A stretch of 64,000 nucleotides of DNA from Enterococcus mundtii. Its GTDB lineage: Bacteria; Bacillota; Bacilli; Lactobacillales; Enterococcaceae. Within the stretch, counting starts at the first letter, position 1. Each line of letters opens with the position of its first letter. Shown here piece by piece: positions 26,707-35,543 of the stretch. A model generated the notes under the pieces. The model was not told the origin of the DNA and searched no databases. It saw nothing but the letters and a program-made list of their open reading frames with translations. The stretch is taken from positions 2,133,501-2,197,500 of the forward strand of contig NZ_CP025473.1 in the NCBI RefSeq assembly GCF_003957375.1, given 5' to 3'. Position numbers and translations under genes: made by a program.

Positions 26707-27081
26707 ATGCCAATACTCAAATCTGCTAATCCTTTAAAAGCAATCTCTTTATTAGTAATCGGTGCTCTTGGCACAGCTATATCGGTATTGCACATCACTT
26801 GTATCTATATCTTTCATATGGGTGTTGCAGATCCGAACATCCCTCTGTTTAGATTTTTTGAAAAATTTGCTTCTGCTACTTCATCTATCCTTCACATTTC
26901 TTCCGACAATCTTTATTTATCATCTCTCTCGTTATTTATCATTTTTTCAATTATTGGATTATTTTTCAATATCTTCACTAATAATAATAAATTGATTTCC
27001 ATTTGGATTTTAGGAATAAATTTACTTTTTTCTCTCCCTACACTCTTTTATTTCTTCGTTGCATGGGGGATGAATCAGTAA
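26707..27081 (+). CDS. Small membrane protein, paralogue of 29205-29570
   Basis: 124 residues with three or four hydrophobic segments (about 12-35, 75-95 and 100-120), preceded by AGGAGG. It shares a pattern with the protein at 29205: GALGT near residue 20, DPNIPLF in the first outside loop, SSDNLYLSSLSL before the second segment, and LLFSLPTLFYFF at the end. Neither belongs to a family I know. They flank the D-serine ammonia-lyase gene on the same strand. Confidence 0.65.
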   Translation: MPILKSANPLKAISLLVIGALGTAISVLHITCIYIFHMGVADPNIPLFRFFEKFASATSSILHISSDNLYLSSLSLFIIFSIIGLFFNIFTNNNKLISIWILGINLLFSLPTLFYFFVAWGMNQ

Positions 27082-27128
27082 TTCTTCCATTGTTAGCACA
27101 AATTAAGAAATAGAAAGAGGGTTCCAAA

Positions 27129-28421
27129 ATGACTAATAAAACAGATCGTTTATTAATTGCATTGCAATCATATCAAGAAGTTTGCTGGATAAATCCAAAT
27201 TTTGGAGAAAGAAAAACTTCATGTTTTACCATAAATGATGTGATAGACGCTTCTAAAAGGCTACAAAGGTTTGCTCCATACATTGCTAAAGTTTTTCCTG
27301 AGACTAAAGCTACTGGTGGTATCATCGAGTCAGAATTAGTTGAGATTCCTAACATGTTGGATAAAATAAAAGAAAAAGAACATTTCGAAACAAACAGTAA
27401 ACTATATTTTAAATGTGACAATAATCTCCCTGTATCTGGTTCAATTAAAGCCAGAGGTGGAATCTATGAAGTTTTGACGTTTGCTGAAAAAGTTGCGCTG
27501 GATTCTGGAAAACTAACAATTGATAGTAATTATGCTATTCTAGCAAATGATGAATTCAAAAATATTTTTTCTAATTATTCAATCGCTGTGGGTTCTACAG
27601 GGAATTTAGGTCTTAGTGTCGGAATCATGGGAGCAAAGTTAGGGTTTCAGACGACTGTCCACATGTCTAATGAAGCAAAAAGCTGGAAAAAGCGTTTGTT
27701 GAGAGAAATGGGTGTTGTTGTCAAAGAGTACGAAGGTGATTTTAGCAAAGCTGTAGCTTTAGGGCGAGCAGAAACAGTAAACAATTCCCACAGTTATTTC
27801 ATCGATGATGAAGCTTCAAAAGATTTATTTCTAGGATACTCTGTAGCTGCACTGAGACTACAAACTCAATTAAAAGAAAAAAATATTGAAGTATCTGAAG
27901 ATCATCCTCTATATGTCCATCTTCCTTGTGGTGTAGGTGGTAGTCCAGGTGGAATTGCTTTTGGATTGTCCTGCATTTTTGGTGATGCTGTGAAAATATT
28001 TTTTGTAGAGCCTACTCACGCTCCGTCCATGTTACTTGGTCTGTACACAGGATTACACGATAAAATTTCAGTGCAAGATGTTGCAATCGATGGTAAGACA
28101 GCTGCTGATGGATTAGCCGTTGGTCGTCCCTCGCGTTTAGTCGGCAAGATCATAGAACCAATTTTATATGCTGCTTCGACTGTTCAAGATGAAAGATTAT
28201 ATCAATATTTAACATTGCTTGCGGATAGTGAAAACATCTATGTGGAACCTTCATCCACTGCTGGGATTGCATCATTTGTGAATATAAATCGAGCATTTGC
28301 ATCGAAAGAACCTTGGATAAAGTCTGGCACACATATAATTTGGGGAACAGGTGGTAATATGGTTCCAGAAGAAGAAATGGCTCAATATTACAAAAAAGGA
28401 TTATCTTTACTTAATTTCTAA
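27129..28421 (+). CDS. dsdA: D-serine ammonia-lyase
   Basis: 430 residues, about the usual length. It deaminates D-serine to pyruvate and ammonia using PLP. The cofactor lysine is K107 in PVSGSIKARGG; GSTGNLGLSVG binds the phosphate, and CGVGGSPGGIAFGL and WGTGGNMVP are further conserved blocks. It begins 47 bp after the small membrane protein with a GAGGG site and ends before a strong terminator. There is no DsdX/DsdC pair nearby. The role is likely D-serine use or detoxification; whether the host makes D-Ser-ending peptidoglycan cannot be told from this window. Confidence 0.93.
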   Translation: MTNKTDRLLIALQSYQEVCWINPNFGERKTSCFTINDVIDASKRLQRFAPYIAKVFPETKATGGIIESELVEIPNMLDKIKEKEHFETNSKLYFKCDNNLPVSGSIKARGGIYEVLTFAEKVALDSGKLTIDSNYAILANDEFKNIFSNYSIAVGSTGNLGLSVGIMGAKLGFQTTVHMSNEAKSWKKRLLREMGVVVKEYEGDFSKAVALGRAETVNNSHSYFIDDEASKDLFLGYSVAALRLQTQLKEKNIEVSEDHPLYVHLPCGVGGSPGGIAFGLSCIFGDAVKIFFVEPTHAPSMLLGLYTGLHDKISVQDVAIDGKTAADGLAVGRPSRLVGKIIEPILYAASTVQDERLYQYLTLLADSENIYVEPSSTAGIASFVNINRAFASKEPWIKSGTHIIWGTGGNMVPEEEMAQYYKKGLSLLNF

Positions 28422-28463
28422 TTATGTAACAATAACAGCAAGTTCAAGTCATTAAGCTCGCTA

Positions 28464-28506
28464 AAAGAACATCGATAACAAAAATACTCAGTTATCGATG
28501 TTCTTT
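28464..28506. terminator. Terminator after dsdA
   Basis: AAAGAACATCGATAAC and GTTATCGATGTTCTTT arms with an 11-nt loop. A second small hairpin (AATCTAGCT/AGCTAGATT) lies at 28547-28569 and may serve the convergent lipoprotein gene. Confidence 0.85.
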
Positions 28507-28589
28507 GTTAATCTGCAATGCTGGGTTACTAAATCATCCCAGGCTAATCTAGCTTACATTAGCTAGATTATTATGATTTGATTCTTTGT

Positions 28590-28880
28590 TCATATTATTT
28601 GTTTTTTTCTATTTTGAGAATTGCTTTCATTTTTTGGTTTTACTTTTTGGCTCTTCTTTTCTTTACTATCACCTGACTGTTTATTCTCCTGTTCTTTTCC
28701 CCGTTGAGTTGAGCCTTCTTTCTTCTTAGCACCATTTATGTCACTACTTTGTTTTTTTCTAGGGATCTGTTGTGATTGCTTTGGCGAATGGCTCTTTGGT
28801 TTTTCTGACACTTTAGGACCACACGCTGCAAAACTAACTGTCGTTAAAATTCCTAGACATGCTAATAAAAACTTCTTCAT
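28590..28880 (-). CDS. Small basic lipoprotein
   Basis: About 96 residues from MKKFLLACLG (AGGAG 8 nt upstream). The lipobox VSFAAC gives a mature lipoprotein that is almost entirely K/Q/S/E/R/N, low-complexity and unstructured, probably contacting the negatively charged wall. No domain. It converges with dsdA. Confidence 0.7.
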   Translation of the reverse strand: MKKFLLACLGILTTVSFAACGPKVSEKPKSHSPKQSQQIPRKKQSSDINGAKKKEGSTQRGKEQENKQSGDSKEKKSQKVKPKNESNSQNRKKQII

Positions 28881-29204
28881 ATTGACCACTCCTTTCATTT
28901 TTTTGGTACACTTAGAGTGTATTAAAAAGAATAAATTAAACGATGTCTATTTGCTTAAGTCATCAATAAGAAGCGCTTACAGTATTGTCACAACATTTTT
29001 TAATCATCCATAGATACGTTTAAATGATTAAGATTATTTCAATTTAGTACGCTGTAGAGTAAAAAAAAATTAACATTTTTACAAAACATGAACTTTTTAT
29101 GAGCTTTTTTTAGTTTTAAACAATTTTCCTAAATTTGGTTTTTTCTAACCAAAATGATTTATTCGCTCTAAACTTTTACAAAGAAAAATGAGGAGGTTAT
29201 TGTA
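28881..29204. other. Gene-free stretch
   Basis: AT-rich divergent promoter region between the lipoprotein and the plus-strand membrane protein. No repeats or further genes seen. Confidence 0.4.
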
Positions 29205-29570
29205 TTGAACGCTAATCGATTAAATACTTCGTCTACACCGATCATCTTATTTTTTATCGGTGGATTAGGTACTCTGTTTTCTTTTTTTAATCTAGCTGAT
29301 TTTCTAGTTTTTGATGTAGGAATATTAGAACCATCGATACCAATATATGTCTATAATTTTTATCATATCTTATCCGTATCTGCTTCTAACCTTTTATTTT
29401 TTTCAGCCAATCAAATATATTTAGCCCTAATTGTTCTTACAATCACGATTCCAGTCATTATGCTCTTAATAAATATTAAACAAAATAATTTAAAATCAGA
29501 TTCAATATTTTTACTCCTATTAAATCTAATTTTTTCACTTCCTATCATTTACCTAGTATTTTTTCTTTAA
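29205..29570 (+). CDS. Small membrane protein, paralogue of 26707-27081
   Basis: 121 residues, TTG start with GGAGG about 8 nt upstream. Hydrophobic segments lie at about 12-35, 65-85 and 97-120. It shares GGLGT, EPSIPIY, SANQIYLAL and LLNLIFSLP with the paralogue 2.1 kb upstream. Function unknown. Duplication around dsdA suggests a linked function or a duplicated accessory unit. Confidence 0.6.
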   Translation: MNANRLNTSSTPIILFFIGGLGTLFSFFNLADFLVFDVGILEPSIPIYVYNFYHILSVSASNLLFFSANQIYLALIVLTITIPVIMLLINIKQNNLKSDSIFLLLLNLIFSLPIIYLVFFL

Positions 29571-29674
29571 ATGATTGATTAAATTTCATTGACAAATGTG
29601 AGTGAAAAAGCTAATACAAAAATACGTATAGTCAAATTGACATTATATATTCTGTAAAACTAACTATATTATAG

Positions 29675-29740
29675 AAAAAAAGACCTACTCCGAAGAGTAG
29701 GCAATAAAAAAACCGTGTGGTTAAGATTGTATAATTCCTT
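29675..29740 (-). repeat. Hairpin repeat family, member E
   Basis: Minus strand: an ATACAATCTTAACC start, about 25 nt, then CCTACTCTTCGGAGTAGG and TCTTTTTTTC. Same layout as member D, with a different middle. Confidence 0.5.
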
Positions 29741-29919
29741 CGTTGTCTAAAATACGTATGATATAATTATTAAAGAGAGTATCGATATGCACGCTATAGA
29801 CTTCCCCAAAAGTTTTTAGTTATTGATACTCTCTTTTATAATGGTGCCTACGGATAGTTTAAGGCTAACCTAAATTTATTGCAAGCGTTTTGTTTTTATG
29901 TTTTTTCAGATTTTCCCAT

Positions 29920-30010
29920 AAAAAAAGACCCACTCCAGAGAATGGGCGGGTATTAAAAAACGAATTCTTAGTACTGAGGATAACTTAAGGGTACTATGAT
30001 TTTATTTATT
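29920..30010 (-). repeat. Hairpin repeat family, member D
   Basis: Minus strand: ATAGTACCCTTAAGTTATCC, about 35 nt, then CCCATTCTCTGGAGTGGG and TCTTTTTT. Matches A, B and C at the 5' block and in having a terminator-type 3' hairpin. Confidence 0.55.
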
Positions 30011-30238
30011 GTTCAAGTCATGTGCTTTTTTTATCAGAGAAAACCTAGTTATATTATCAAAGGTTAGGTTTTGATTGGAAATATAGACAAGTTGCTACAA
30101 TTAATTGAAGAACGTAAAAAAGACCTCTCCCACGATTGATGGATGAGTTTCTATTTGTTTGATATTGTTCTTCCTTGCTACCAATTCATTTGATATGATA
30201 ATTTTGTAACGGAAATTATTATGGAATGAGGAATAAAA

Positions 30239-30859
30239 ATGAAAAAGTTTAGTTGGTTAGTTTTATCTGGGTTATTTCTACTGATGTTGTCGAGTTGTTC
30301 AACAAATAAGACAGACGACAGCTCTGAAACATCTTCTACGCAACAAACGACGTCAACAACGCAAACATCTTCTACTTTAAGTTCAACAACCTCTGAAAAT
30401 ACACAAACTACTGAGACAACAAGCATTGAAGAAACAACTTCTACTGAATCAGTTCAAACTACTGTCCAAAATACAACGACTGCTGTCGTGCAAGAAGAAA
30501 GTTATGAAGAAATGAAACAACGTACGCTAAATTCTACGCCTGCTGAAAGAGCGAATTGGAGCAATAAAGAATGGGAAGCTTTTGGAATGGCATTGTACGA
30601 AAATGGATTAGCTTTAGACGATGCTGGTAACATCATTACTCAAGCTGAAGCTGAACAACAGACTACTGCAACACAAGCAGCTCAATCTGCAGAACCATCA
30701 ACTTTGACAGAATTCATCAATAAATATGGGATGTCTCCAGTTGCCTATAAAATGCAATATGAAGGCATGAGCGAAGAAGAAGCTTTACAAAGCACACCAA
30801 ATGATATGAAATCCTCTGGAGAAATACAAAGAGGATTTATAGAGTACGGTATTCAATAA
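30239..30859 (+). CDS. Ser/Thr-rich lipoprotein
   Basis: 206 residues: a lipoprotein signal ending MLSSC, then about 70 residues almost wholly S/T/E/Q (a flexible wall-spanning stalk). A small folded part follows: EEMKQRTLNSTPAERANWSN, then EAFGMALYENGLALDDAGNI and a C-terminal helical domain. I do not recognise the domain. It is followed by a strong terminator. A surface-exposed accessory lipoprotein. Confidence 0.75.
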   Translation: MKKFSWLVLSGLFLLMLSSCSTNKTDDSSETSSTQQTTSTTQTSSTLSSTTSENTQTTETTSIEETTSTESVQTTVQNTTTAVVQEESYEEMKQRTLNSTPAERANWSNKEWEAFGMALYENGLALDDAGNIITQAEAEQQTTATQAAQSAEPSTLTEFINKYGMSPVAYKMQYEGMSEEEALQSTPNDMKSSGEIQRGFIEYGIQ

Positions 30860-30893
30860 ATCGTCCAATAATAAAATTTATATTATAGAACAT

Positions 30894-30927
30894 AAAACCT
30901 CGCTCACGATAAATGAGCGAGGTTTTT
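30894..30927 (+). terminator. Terminator after the Ser/Thr-rich lipoprotein
   Basis: AAAACCTCGCTCA and TGAGCGAGGTTTTTT with a 7-nt loop. Confidence 0.9.
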
Positions 30928-30931
30928 TATA

Positions 30932-31009
30932 TGTACCCTGTAGGACTCGAACCTACGACCGGACGGTTATTAACTCGCCATATGCTCTGCCTAACTGAGC
31001 TAAGGGTAC
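30932..31009 (-). tRNA. Aberrant tRNA with expanded anticodon arm (Ile2-like body, possibly a pseudo-tRNA)
   Basis: The acceptor stem (GTACCCT/AGGGTAC), D-arm (GCTC-AGTTAGGCA-GAGC) and T-arm (GTAGG-TTCGAGT-CCTAC) are all perfect. The anticodon arm is 21 nt instead of 17: TATGG pairs imperfectly with CCGTC around an 11-nt loop CGAGTTAATAA. CCA is not encoded. The 3' half (AATAACCGTCCGGTCGTAGG) resembles tRNA-Ile2/Met types. No normal anticodon can be read, so identity is left open. It lies at the left edge of the prophage cargo region. Confidence 0.65.
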
Positions 31010-31409
31010 AAATTATTATCAAAAGAGTCCTCAAAAATATTGTCTGGTAAATAGTTATAGCCAAATTGTATCGAATAATTTTTGTTATTGTCAATGTAAC
31101 AGATTATTCCTTAATTTAAATTTACAAACAATTGCACATTCTTCAATCTTATTACATCCCAATACTATTGAGAAGCAAACGGGATTTCATGTAGATGTAA
31201 TAAAAAATGATTATTTATCAATCCTAGAGATATCGATTTAGTATAAGTTGTTGCTTATTCATTTTAGATTATTTTAATCAAATCAGATTCACTTAGACAA
31301 AATAACACCCGCTCATATAAGAGCGGGCAGTCTTAGGATAAAGAATCTTCTGAATGTGGATAATTAAACTTTACTATCATTTTAATTTAGATTAACATAA
31401 TATGTTATA
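31010..31409. other. Gene-free stretch between tRNA and prophage cargo
   Basis: AT-rich; holds repeat member B near its right side. It probably includes the prophage left end, but no attachment core can be recognised without the other end. Confidence 0.4.
31300..31390 (-). repeat. Hairpin repeat family, member B
   Basis: Minus strand: AAAATGATAGTAAAG, CACATTCAGAAGATTCTTTA, then CCCGCTCTTATATGAGCGGG and a T-rich tail. It differs from member A at only a minority of positions over about 85 bp, although they are 5 kb apart. Confidence 0.75.
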
Positions 31410-32960
31410 TTATGTTAAATTAATTTTTGCTAAGCTACTTAAAAGCTTATTATAAAATTCTATTAATAAAGAAAAATCTCCAATGATCACTAACGTGATA
31501 AATATTATTATTATAGAAGAAATCCAAAGAAAGAGTATATTTTTTCGTTTTTTTACCATGATTGCTTTGCTTGACTCCATGTCATTGGCAAAAATACGCT
31601 CAATGTCTTTTTCATTTAATATAGAGCTATAATATTTTTTATTTTTTTCATATTGTTTGTTTAATTGACCTATTTGATTGTTTATTTCAACATTGCTTAT
31701 TATTAAGTAAATAATAGATATTATTAACATTGCAAATGTTATAATCGTTATCTCAGGAGTAAATATATTTTCTATTTTTCCAGTAGATAACGTATTAAAT
31801 AATATAGTGGATATTATAAATGTAAAAAAACTGGTGAAGTTTTTTTTGAAATCATCAGAAAAAGCCGTTGCTTTATCTTGAATTTCTGTATCTAAATTTT
31901 GAATTAGTGAAACTACATTATTCAATATTTGGACATATCTATCTACATTTTCTTTTAGATATATTTCATAATTAGATTTAATTGATGGTAAGATATTTTG
32001 AATATTATTAAAAACAGAATTTCCATCATAAAAAAGCGTTATGATATTTCTAGTAAGGCTGATTTTCTCATGTGAATCTTTATTATAAAAAACCCAGCAA
32101 TATATTTCATAAAAACTATTTACAATATCTTTATTAGTTTCTAAAGTAGAAAAATTAATCTCTTCAACAACTGTTTTTTGACCATAAAATTTAATATTTA
32201 GAGTGTCACCTTCTAAGACAGAAATATTTGCCAATGAACTTAAAGATAATAGCAGGCATAATCTGTCAAAAACCTCAGTTAAACCTATATTTTCTTGGGA
32301 CTCCTTAACAAAAAAGTCACTAGGGGAAAAAAAAGGTAACGGAGAAATATTGGTATACTCTGTCAAATTGGCAATATTTTTTTTCTCAATTATTAAGTTT
32401 TCTTTTTTTAATTCTCCTAACTTAGAACTAAAAATAAAATGATCAGTTCTGAGTTGTATATCATCGTTAAAAAGATCAAACAGATATATAGCTTCAGTGT
32501 CACAAAAATATCTTTTTAATTTTCCCAGAATCTCATTTACATTAAGTTTTCGAGAATAATCATCATTATAAGTTAGAAAAAGTGAAAAAATTTCTAAATC
32601 ATATATAGATATAGTTATAAATCCTTGAGATTTTTTTTTATTTTTAGAAATATAAATGTCACATAAAAAGAAATCTTCTTCAATTAGTTCTGCTCTCTCC
32701 AAAAACTCCTTAGTATTTTTTTCTAAATTTTTACGAATTTCAGAAAATTCATTTTCAAATACTACATATTCCTTTTCTTCGGCGGATTCATCTGAAAAAG
32801 TAATAGTAATAGTATCCCTGGATTTATTAATTGATTGATATAAATCTTCCAAATTATATATTATTTCTTCAAAGTTTTTGTTGTTAACACGAAAAGGTTC
32901 AAATATCACTTCATTTAGATTTTCTTTTTTGACAGATAACATTTCCTTAAATTTTCCCAT
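31410..32960 (-). CDS. Large membrane-tailed protein of a two-gene prophage cargo cassette
   Basis: About 516 residues from MGKFKEML (GGAAGG 9 nt upstream). The first 380 residues are soluble, acidic and lysine-rich without a known motif. The C-terminal 140 residues carry three hydrophobic segments (about 385-400, 408-430 and 478-502) separated by a charged coiled stretch. It is placed 24 bp after the 338-residue gene. The pair sits between the phage lysis module and the prophage end, where Gram-positive prophages carry morons. Architecture (soluble sensor-like body plus membrane helices) would fit an abortive-infection effector; that is inference. Confidence 0.6.
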   Translation of the reverse strand: MGKFKEMLSVKKENLNEVIFEPFRVNNKNFEEIIYNLEDLYQSINKSRDTITITFSDESAEEKEYVVFENEFSEIRKNLEKNTKEFLERAELIEEDFFLCDIYISKNKKKSQGFITISIYDLEIFSLFLTYNDDYSRKLNVNEILGKLKRYFCDTEAIYLFDLFNDDIQLRTDHFIFSSKLGELKKENLIIEKKNIANLTEYTNISPLPFFSPSDFFVKESQENIGLTEVFDRLCLLLSLSSLANISVLEGDTLNIKFYGQKTVVEEINFSTLETNKDIVNSFYEIYCWVFYNKDSHEKISLTRNIITLFYDGNSVFNNIQNILPSIKSNYEIYLKENVDRYVQILNNVVSLIQNLDTEIQDKATAFSDDFKKNFTSFFTFIISTILFNTLSTGKIENIFTPEITIITFAMLIISIIYLIISNVEINNQIGQLNKQYEKNKKYYSSILNEKDIERIFANDMESSKAIMVKKRKNILFLWISSIIIIFITLVIIGDFSLLIEFYNKLLSSLAKINLT

Positions 32961-32992
32961 ACGAAGCAACCTTCCTATCTTTTATCACCTAT

Positions 32993-34009
32993 TTACCAAC
33001 GAAAACATTCAAAGGTCCTCTCTTCGGTCGATTTTATTTTGATGAATTTTTCGCCATCAACTTCTTCTGCAGAGATGTTGTTTTTTATTTGATCTGAAGA
33101 GCCATTCAATGTGATGTCTACAAATTGATTAACAGCCTTTGTTTCTTGCCATTTTTTTTTATTTATTGCTTTGGATTTAATACTAAACTCAGTATCTTTA
33201 AAGCAACGATAATAGCTACGAGCGAAATTCCCCTTCACCTTATCAATATCTAAATCTTCGGATTCTGGAGTATAATCATTAAATAAGTACTCAACTACAT
33301 CTTGTAATCTAAAAGTTGGTTGAGTTCTATAAAAAGATAAAAGATTGTTTCTACATAGGGTATAGTCAGCTGGATATTTTTTTTCTAAAGACGATTTTAA
33401 GCTATTAGATAATACAGTAAATGATGTTTTCGTGTTTTCCTCGTCTGTAGTCATTGGTTCCAGTTCAAGGAATAGATTGTACCAATAATCTGATATTTTC
33501 TTATTGTTGTCAGAAACTATGACTTCCTCAATTTCATTTTGTTCATTAAATTTAAACACACAAGTTTTCAAGGATTTATTTTCAAAAATCAGTCCTTCTC
33601 TTGAAACTAAATCATCCTCATCTAAGAAACGGTTTGAATCGATTTTAGCAATAACAAAATACGTAAATTCACTGTCACAAAATAAGGATTGAATTAGACT
33701 ACCCTTTTTTATTTTTTTACCTAATTTACTAATTTTTTCTTGGGTTTTAGTTTCTATATCTAACAATCTTTTGGCTACTGTATCTCTTTCATCATCAGGA
33801 AGTATTTTTTTTATGAAAGATGACCGAACAACTCTAACAACTTCTGTTCCATCTCTTCTGATAGAAAAATGCTTCTTATTAGGATTAAGTAATACTTCAT
33901 CAGTTAAATCGGATATATATTTTTGTGCATCTTCAGCCTGAATTTTCTTGAAAGTTACACTAGCGCTTGTTAAATCAATATGATGCATTGTAGTAAAAAA
34001 AGTTTCCAT
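32993..34009 (-). CDS. Soluble partner protein of the prophage cargo cassette
   Basis: 338 residues; GAGG 9 nt before the ATG. It begins METFFTTMHHIDLTSASVTF and has central blocks SEFTYFVIAKIDSNRFLDED and DLVSREGLIFENKSL. A helical C-terminal region ends TFECFRW. The layout is faintly like NdpA nucleoid-associated proteins, some of which occur in defence pairs, but no motif is decisive. Codon and base composition is as AT-rich as its partner gene and more so than the phage late genes, suggesting separate acquisition. Confidence 0.6.
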   Translation of the reverse strand: METFFTTMHHIDLTSASVTFKKIQAEDAQKYISDLTDEVLLNPNKKHFSIRRDGTEVVRVVRSSFIKKILPDDERDTVAKRLLDIETKTQEKISKLGKKIKKGSLIQSLFCDSEFTYFVIAKIDSNRFLDEDDLVSREGLIFENKSLKTCVFKFNEQNEIEEVIVSDNNKKISDYWYNLFLELEPMTTDEENTKTSFTVLSNSLKSSLEKKYPADYTLCRNNLLSFYRTQPTFRLQDVVEYLFNDYTPESEDLDIDKVKGNFARSYYRCFKDTEFSIKSKAINKKKWQETKAVNQFVDITLNGSSDQIKNNISAEEVDGEKFIKIKSTEERTFECFRW

Positions 34010-34262
34010 ATGTATATTCCTCTTTTCATATCTGCTAAACTAATTAAACCAAAAGAAAGCCCTAAAAACAACAGCTTTTCGGGCTTCATATCAGATATAA
34101 TCTTTGAGGATTACTTAATAACTTTAACATATAGGGAACGTAAGTTCAATCTAAACGTTTATGACATTAAAACGATATTTTATGATTTACATGCCGTTGA
34201 ATTTGTAACAAAACTGTTATATAAAATCCTATGTAAAGCTCCCCTCGTCGAGGAGCAATTTT
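34010..34262. other. Spacer with hairpins between lysis module and cargo cassette
   Basis: AAGCCC...GGGCTT hairpin at 34057-34086 and GCTCC...GGAGC at 34239-34257. The latter is 6 nt after the amidase stop and is a probable late-operon terminator although its U-run is weak. A 97-codon plus-strand frame crosses this region but has no ribosome binding site. Confidence 0.5.
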
Positions 34263-35255
34263 TCATCGTTTAGGAATCGTTAAAACATACTCAGGGAATC
34301 GAATGTCGACTGTTTGTCCATTGATCGAATTTCCATTCGTATCGTTTGTTCGTCGTAACATCGGAAAAACTCTTTTCCCTGCGAATTTACGGATATCTAG
34401 CGTGCCATCCAAACCAAATCGTAGACCACTAGGTAATCCATAGGCTGAATTCACATCATCTCTAATAATACCGGCTGAGCGACAACGTCCAATTTCGACA
34501 TCCGGATTGTCGGCATCCATCCAGAAGACGTATCCCTGATTTAAATACGCTGCACCGTTGATTGGAGCTAACCAAGCACCAATTCGAAAAATACCAAGAG
34601 ATAGCTCATTAAACACTTCTAGCTTACCTACATAATTACCAACAGTTTTTGGTGGGCTTGCTAAAATAATTTGATCATGTGTCTGTGGTGTCGCTTGAAT
34701 ACTACCGCTTCCGCTTGTATTATAGCCAAGAACACTCATCACCGCACGAATTGCTTGATCCATATTCTGGTCTAATCGTCGCATGTCATTTGCATTATCG
34801 ATAAAGCACCATTCGATCAATAATACATTGACGCCCGGATTAGTGTTACGGTGTACGAAGAACGTTGTGGTAGGCTTTGCTCCACGATTCGGAATTCCCA
34901 ACGTATCCGCAATCACTTTTGATACAGCTGCCGCTAAAATACGCATCTGTTCGTTACCAGCCCAATAAAAAACCTCAACACCAGTTGCCTGACCATTAAA
35001 GGCATTCAAGTGACTCGTGATTGCTACCCCTGATCCCGCCGCATTCATAACCGTGACTTGGTTCTGCAAGTTTTGGTTAACAGTTGCGCCAACGTTATCT
35101 GTAGAATCGCGCACACTTGCAATTGCTTGCATCTTTTGGGTGATTGTTCGTACAACATCTGCTTCACGTCGCCCGTTTCCTACTGCACCTGGATCCATCC
35201 AGTTGGAGCCATTTTTTCTTCCTCCGTGTCCGGCACCGTTTGATCTGATCGTCAT
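34263..35255 (-). CDS. Phage endolysin, N-acetylmuramoyl-L-alanine amidase (Amidase_3)
   Basis: 330 residues. The zinc amidase fold occupies 1-175 with H10 (GAGHGG), E31 (GRREAD), H82 (ITSHLNAF) and catalytic E148 (LLIEWCFID). The remaining 150 residues (QIILASPPKTVGNYVGKLEV onward) are a separate wall-binding module without the usual LysM or SH3 signature. It cleaves the amide bond between MurNAc and the stem peptide to release progeny. The start overlaps the stop of the preceding small gene by 4 bp. Confidence 0.92.
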   Translation of the reverse strand: MTIRSNGAGHGGRKNGSNWMDPGAVGNGRREADVVRTITQKMQAIASVRDSTDNVGATVNQNLQNQVTVMNAAGSGVAITSHLNAFNGQATGVEVFYWAGNEQMRILAAAVSKVIADTLGIPNRGAKPTTTFFVHRNTNPGVNVLLIEWCFIDNANDMRRLDQNMDQAIRAVMSVLGYNTSGSGSIQATPQTHDQIILASPPKTVGNYVGKLEVFNELSLGIFRIGAWLAPINGAAYLNQGYVFWMDADNPDVEIGRCRSAGIIRDDVNSAYGLPSGLRFGLDGTLDIRKFAGKRVFPMLRRTNDTNGNSINGQTVDIRFPEYVLTIPKR

Positions 35256-35509
35256 TTTACTTCACCTCTTCCCACGTAATACCAGTCCAGCATCTGTTGA
35301 TCCGGATCATCTGTTTTGGGTCGTTGCTTCTGCTCAAAATCAAATGCTTCCATTTTGCCAGTTTCTGTAAATTCAGCTGCCACGGTCACGGTCGTTCCTT
35401 CGATATTGTTAAGAGTGTGTGCGGCATCCTCGATCGTGTTCTCGTCATTTTGAAACTCCGGTTTGACTACTTTGTTGTAGTCTTCTAAAAATTTTTCTTT
35501 GTTTCTCAT
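35252..35509 (-). CDS. Small acidic phage protein between holin and endolysin
   Basis: 85 residues from MRNKEKFLEDYN, with AGGAGG upstream. No transmembrane segment and no known domain. Its ATGA overlap with the amidase gene indicates translational coupling, so it may tune endolysin expression. Function unknown. Confidence 0.65.
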   Translation of the reverse strand: MRNKEKFLEDYNKVVKPEFQNDENTIEDAAHTLNNIEGTTVTVAAEFTETGKMEAFDFEQKQRPKTDDPDQQMLDWYYVGRGEVK

Positions 35510-35543
35510 CGTATTTACCTCCTAAATATTTAATAGAAAAAGA

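Larger units (their letters stand above)
29571..30238. other. Intergenic stretch with two hairpin repeats
   Basis: Holds repeat members E and D and an additional inverted repeat (AAAGAGAGTATCGATA against TATTGATACTCTCTTT, about 29772-29837). No coding frame has a ribosome binding site. I searched for a short Fst-type toxin on both strands and did not find one. Confidence 0.5.

Noticed and set aside
29571-30238. Fst-type toxin gene paired with the hairpin repeats
   Set aside because: No frame of 25-40 codons with a membrane helix and ribosome binding site was found on either strand.
33980-34273. 97-codon plus-strand frame between cargo cassette and amidase
   Set aside because: Starts inside the opposite gene, crosses two hairpins and has no ribosome binding site.
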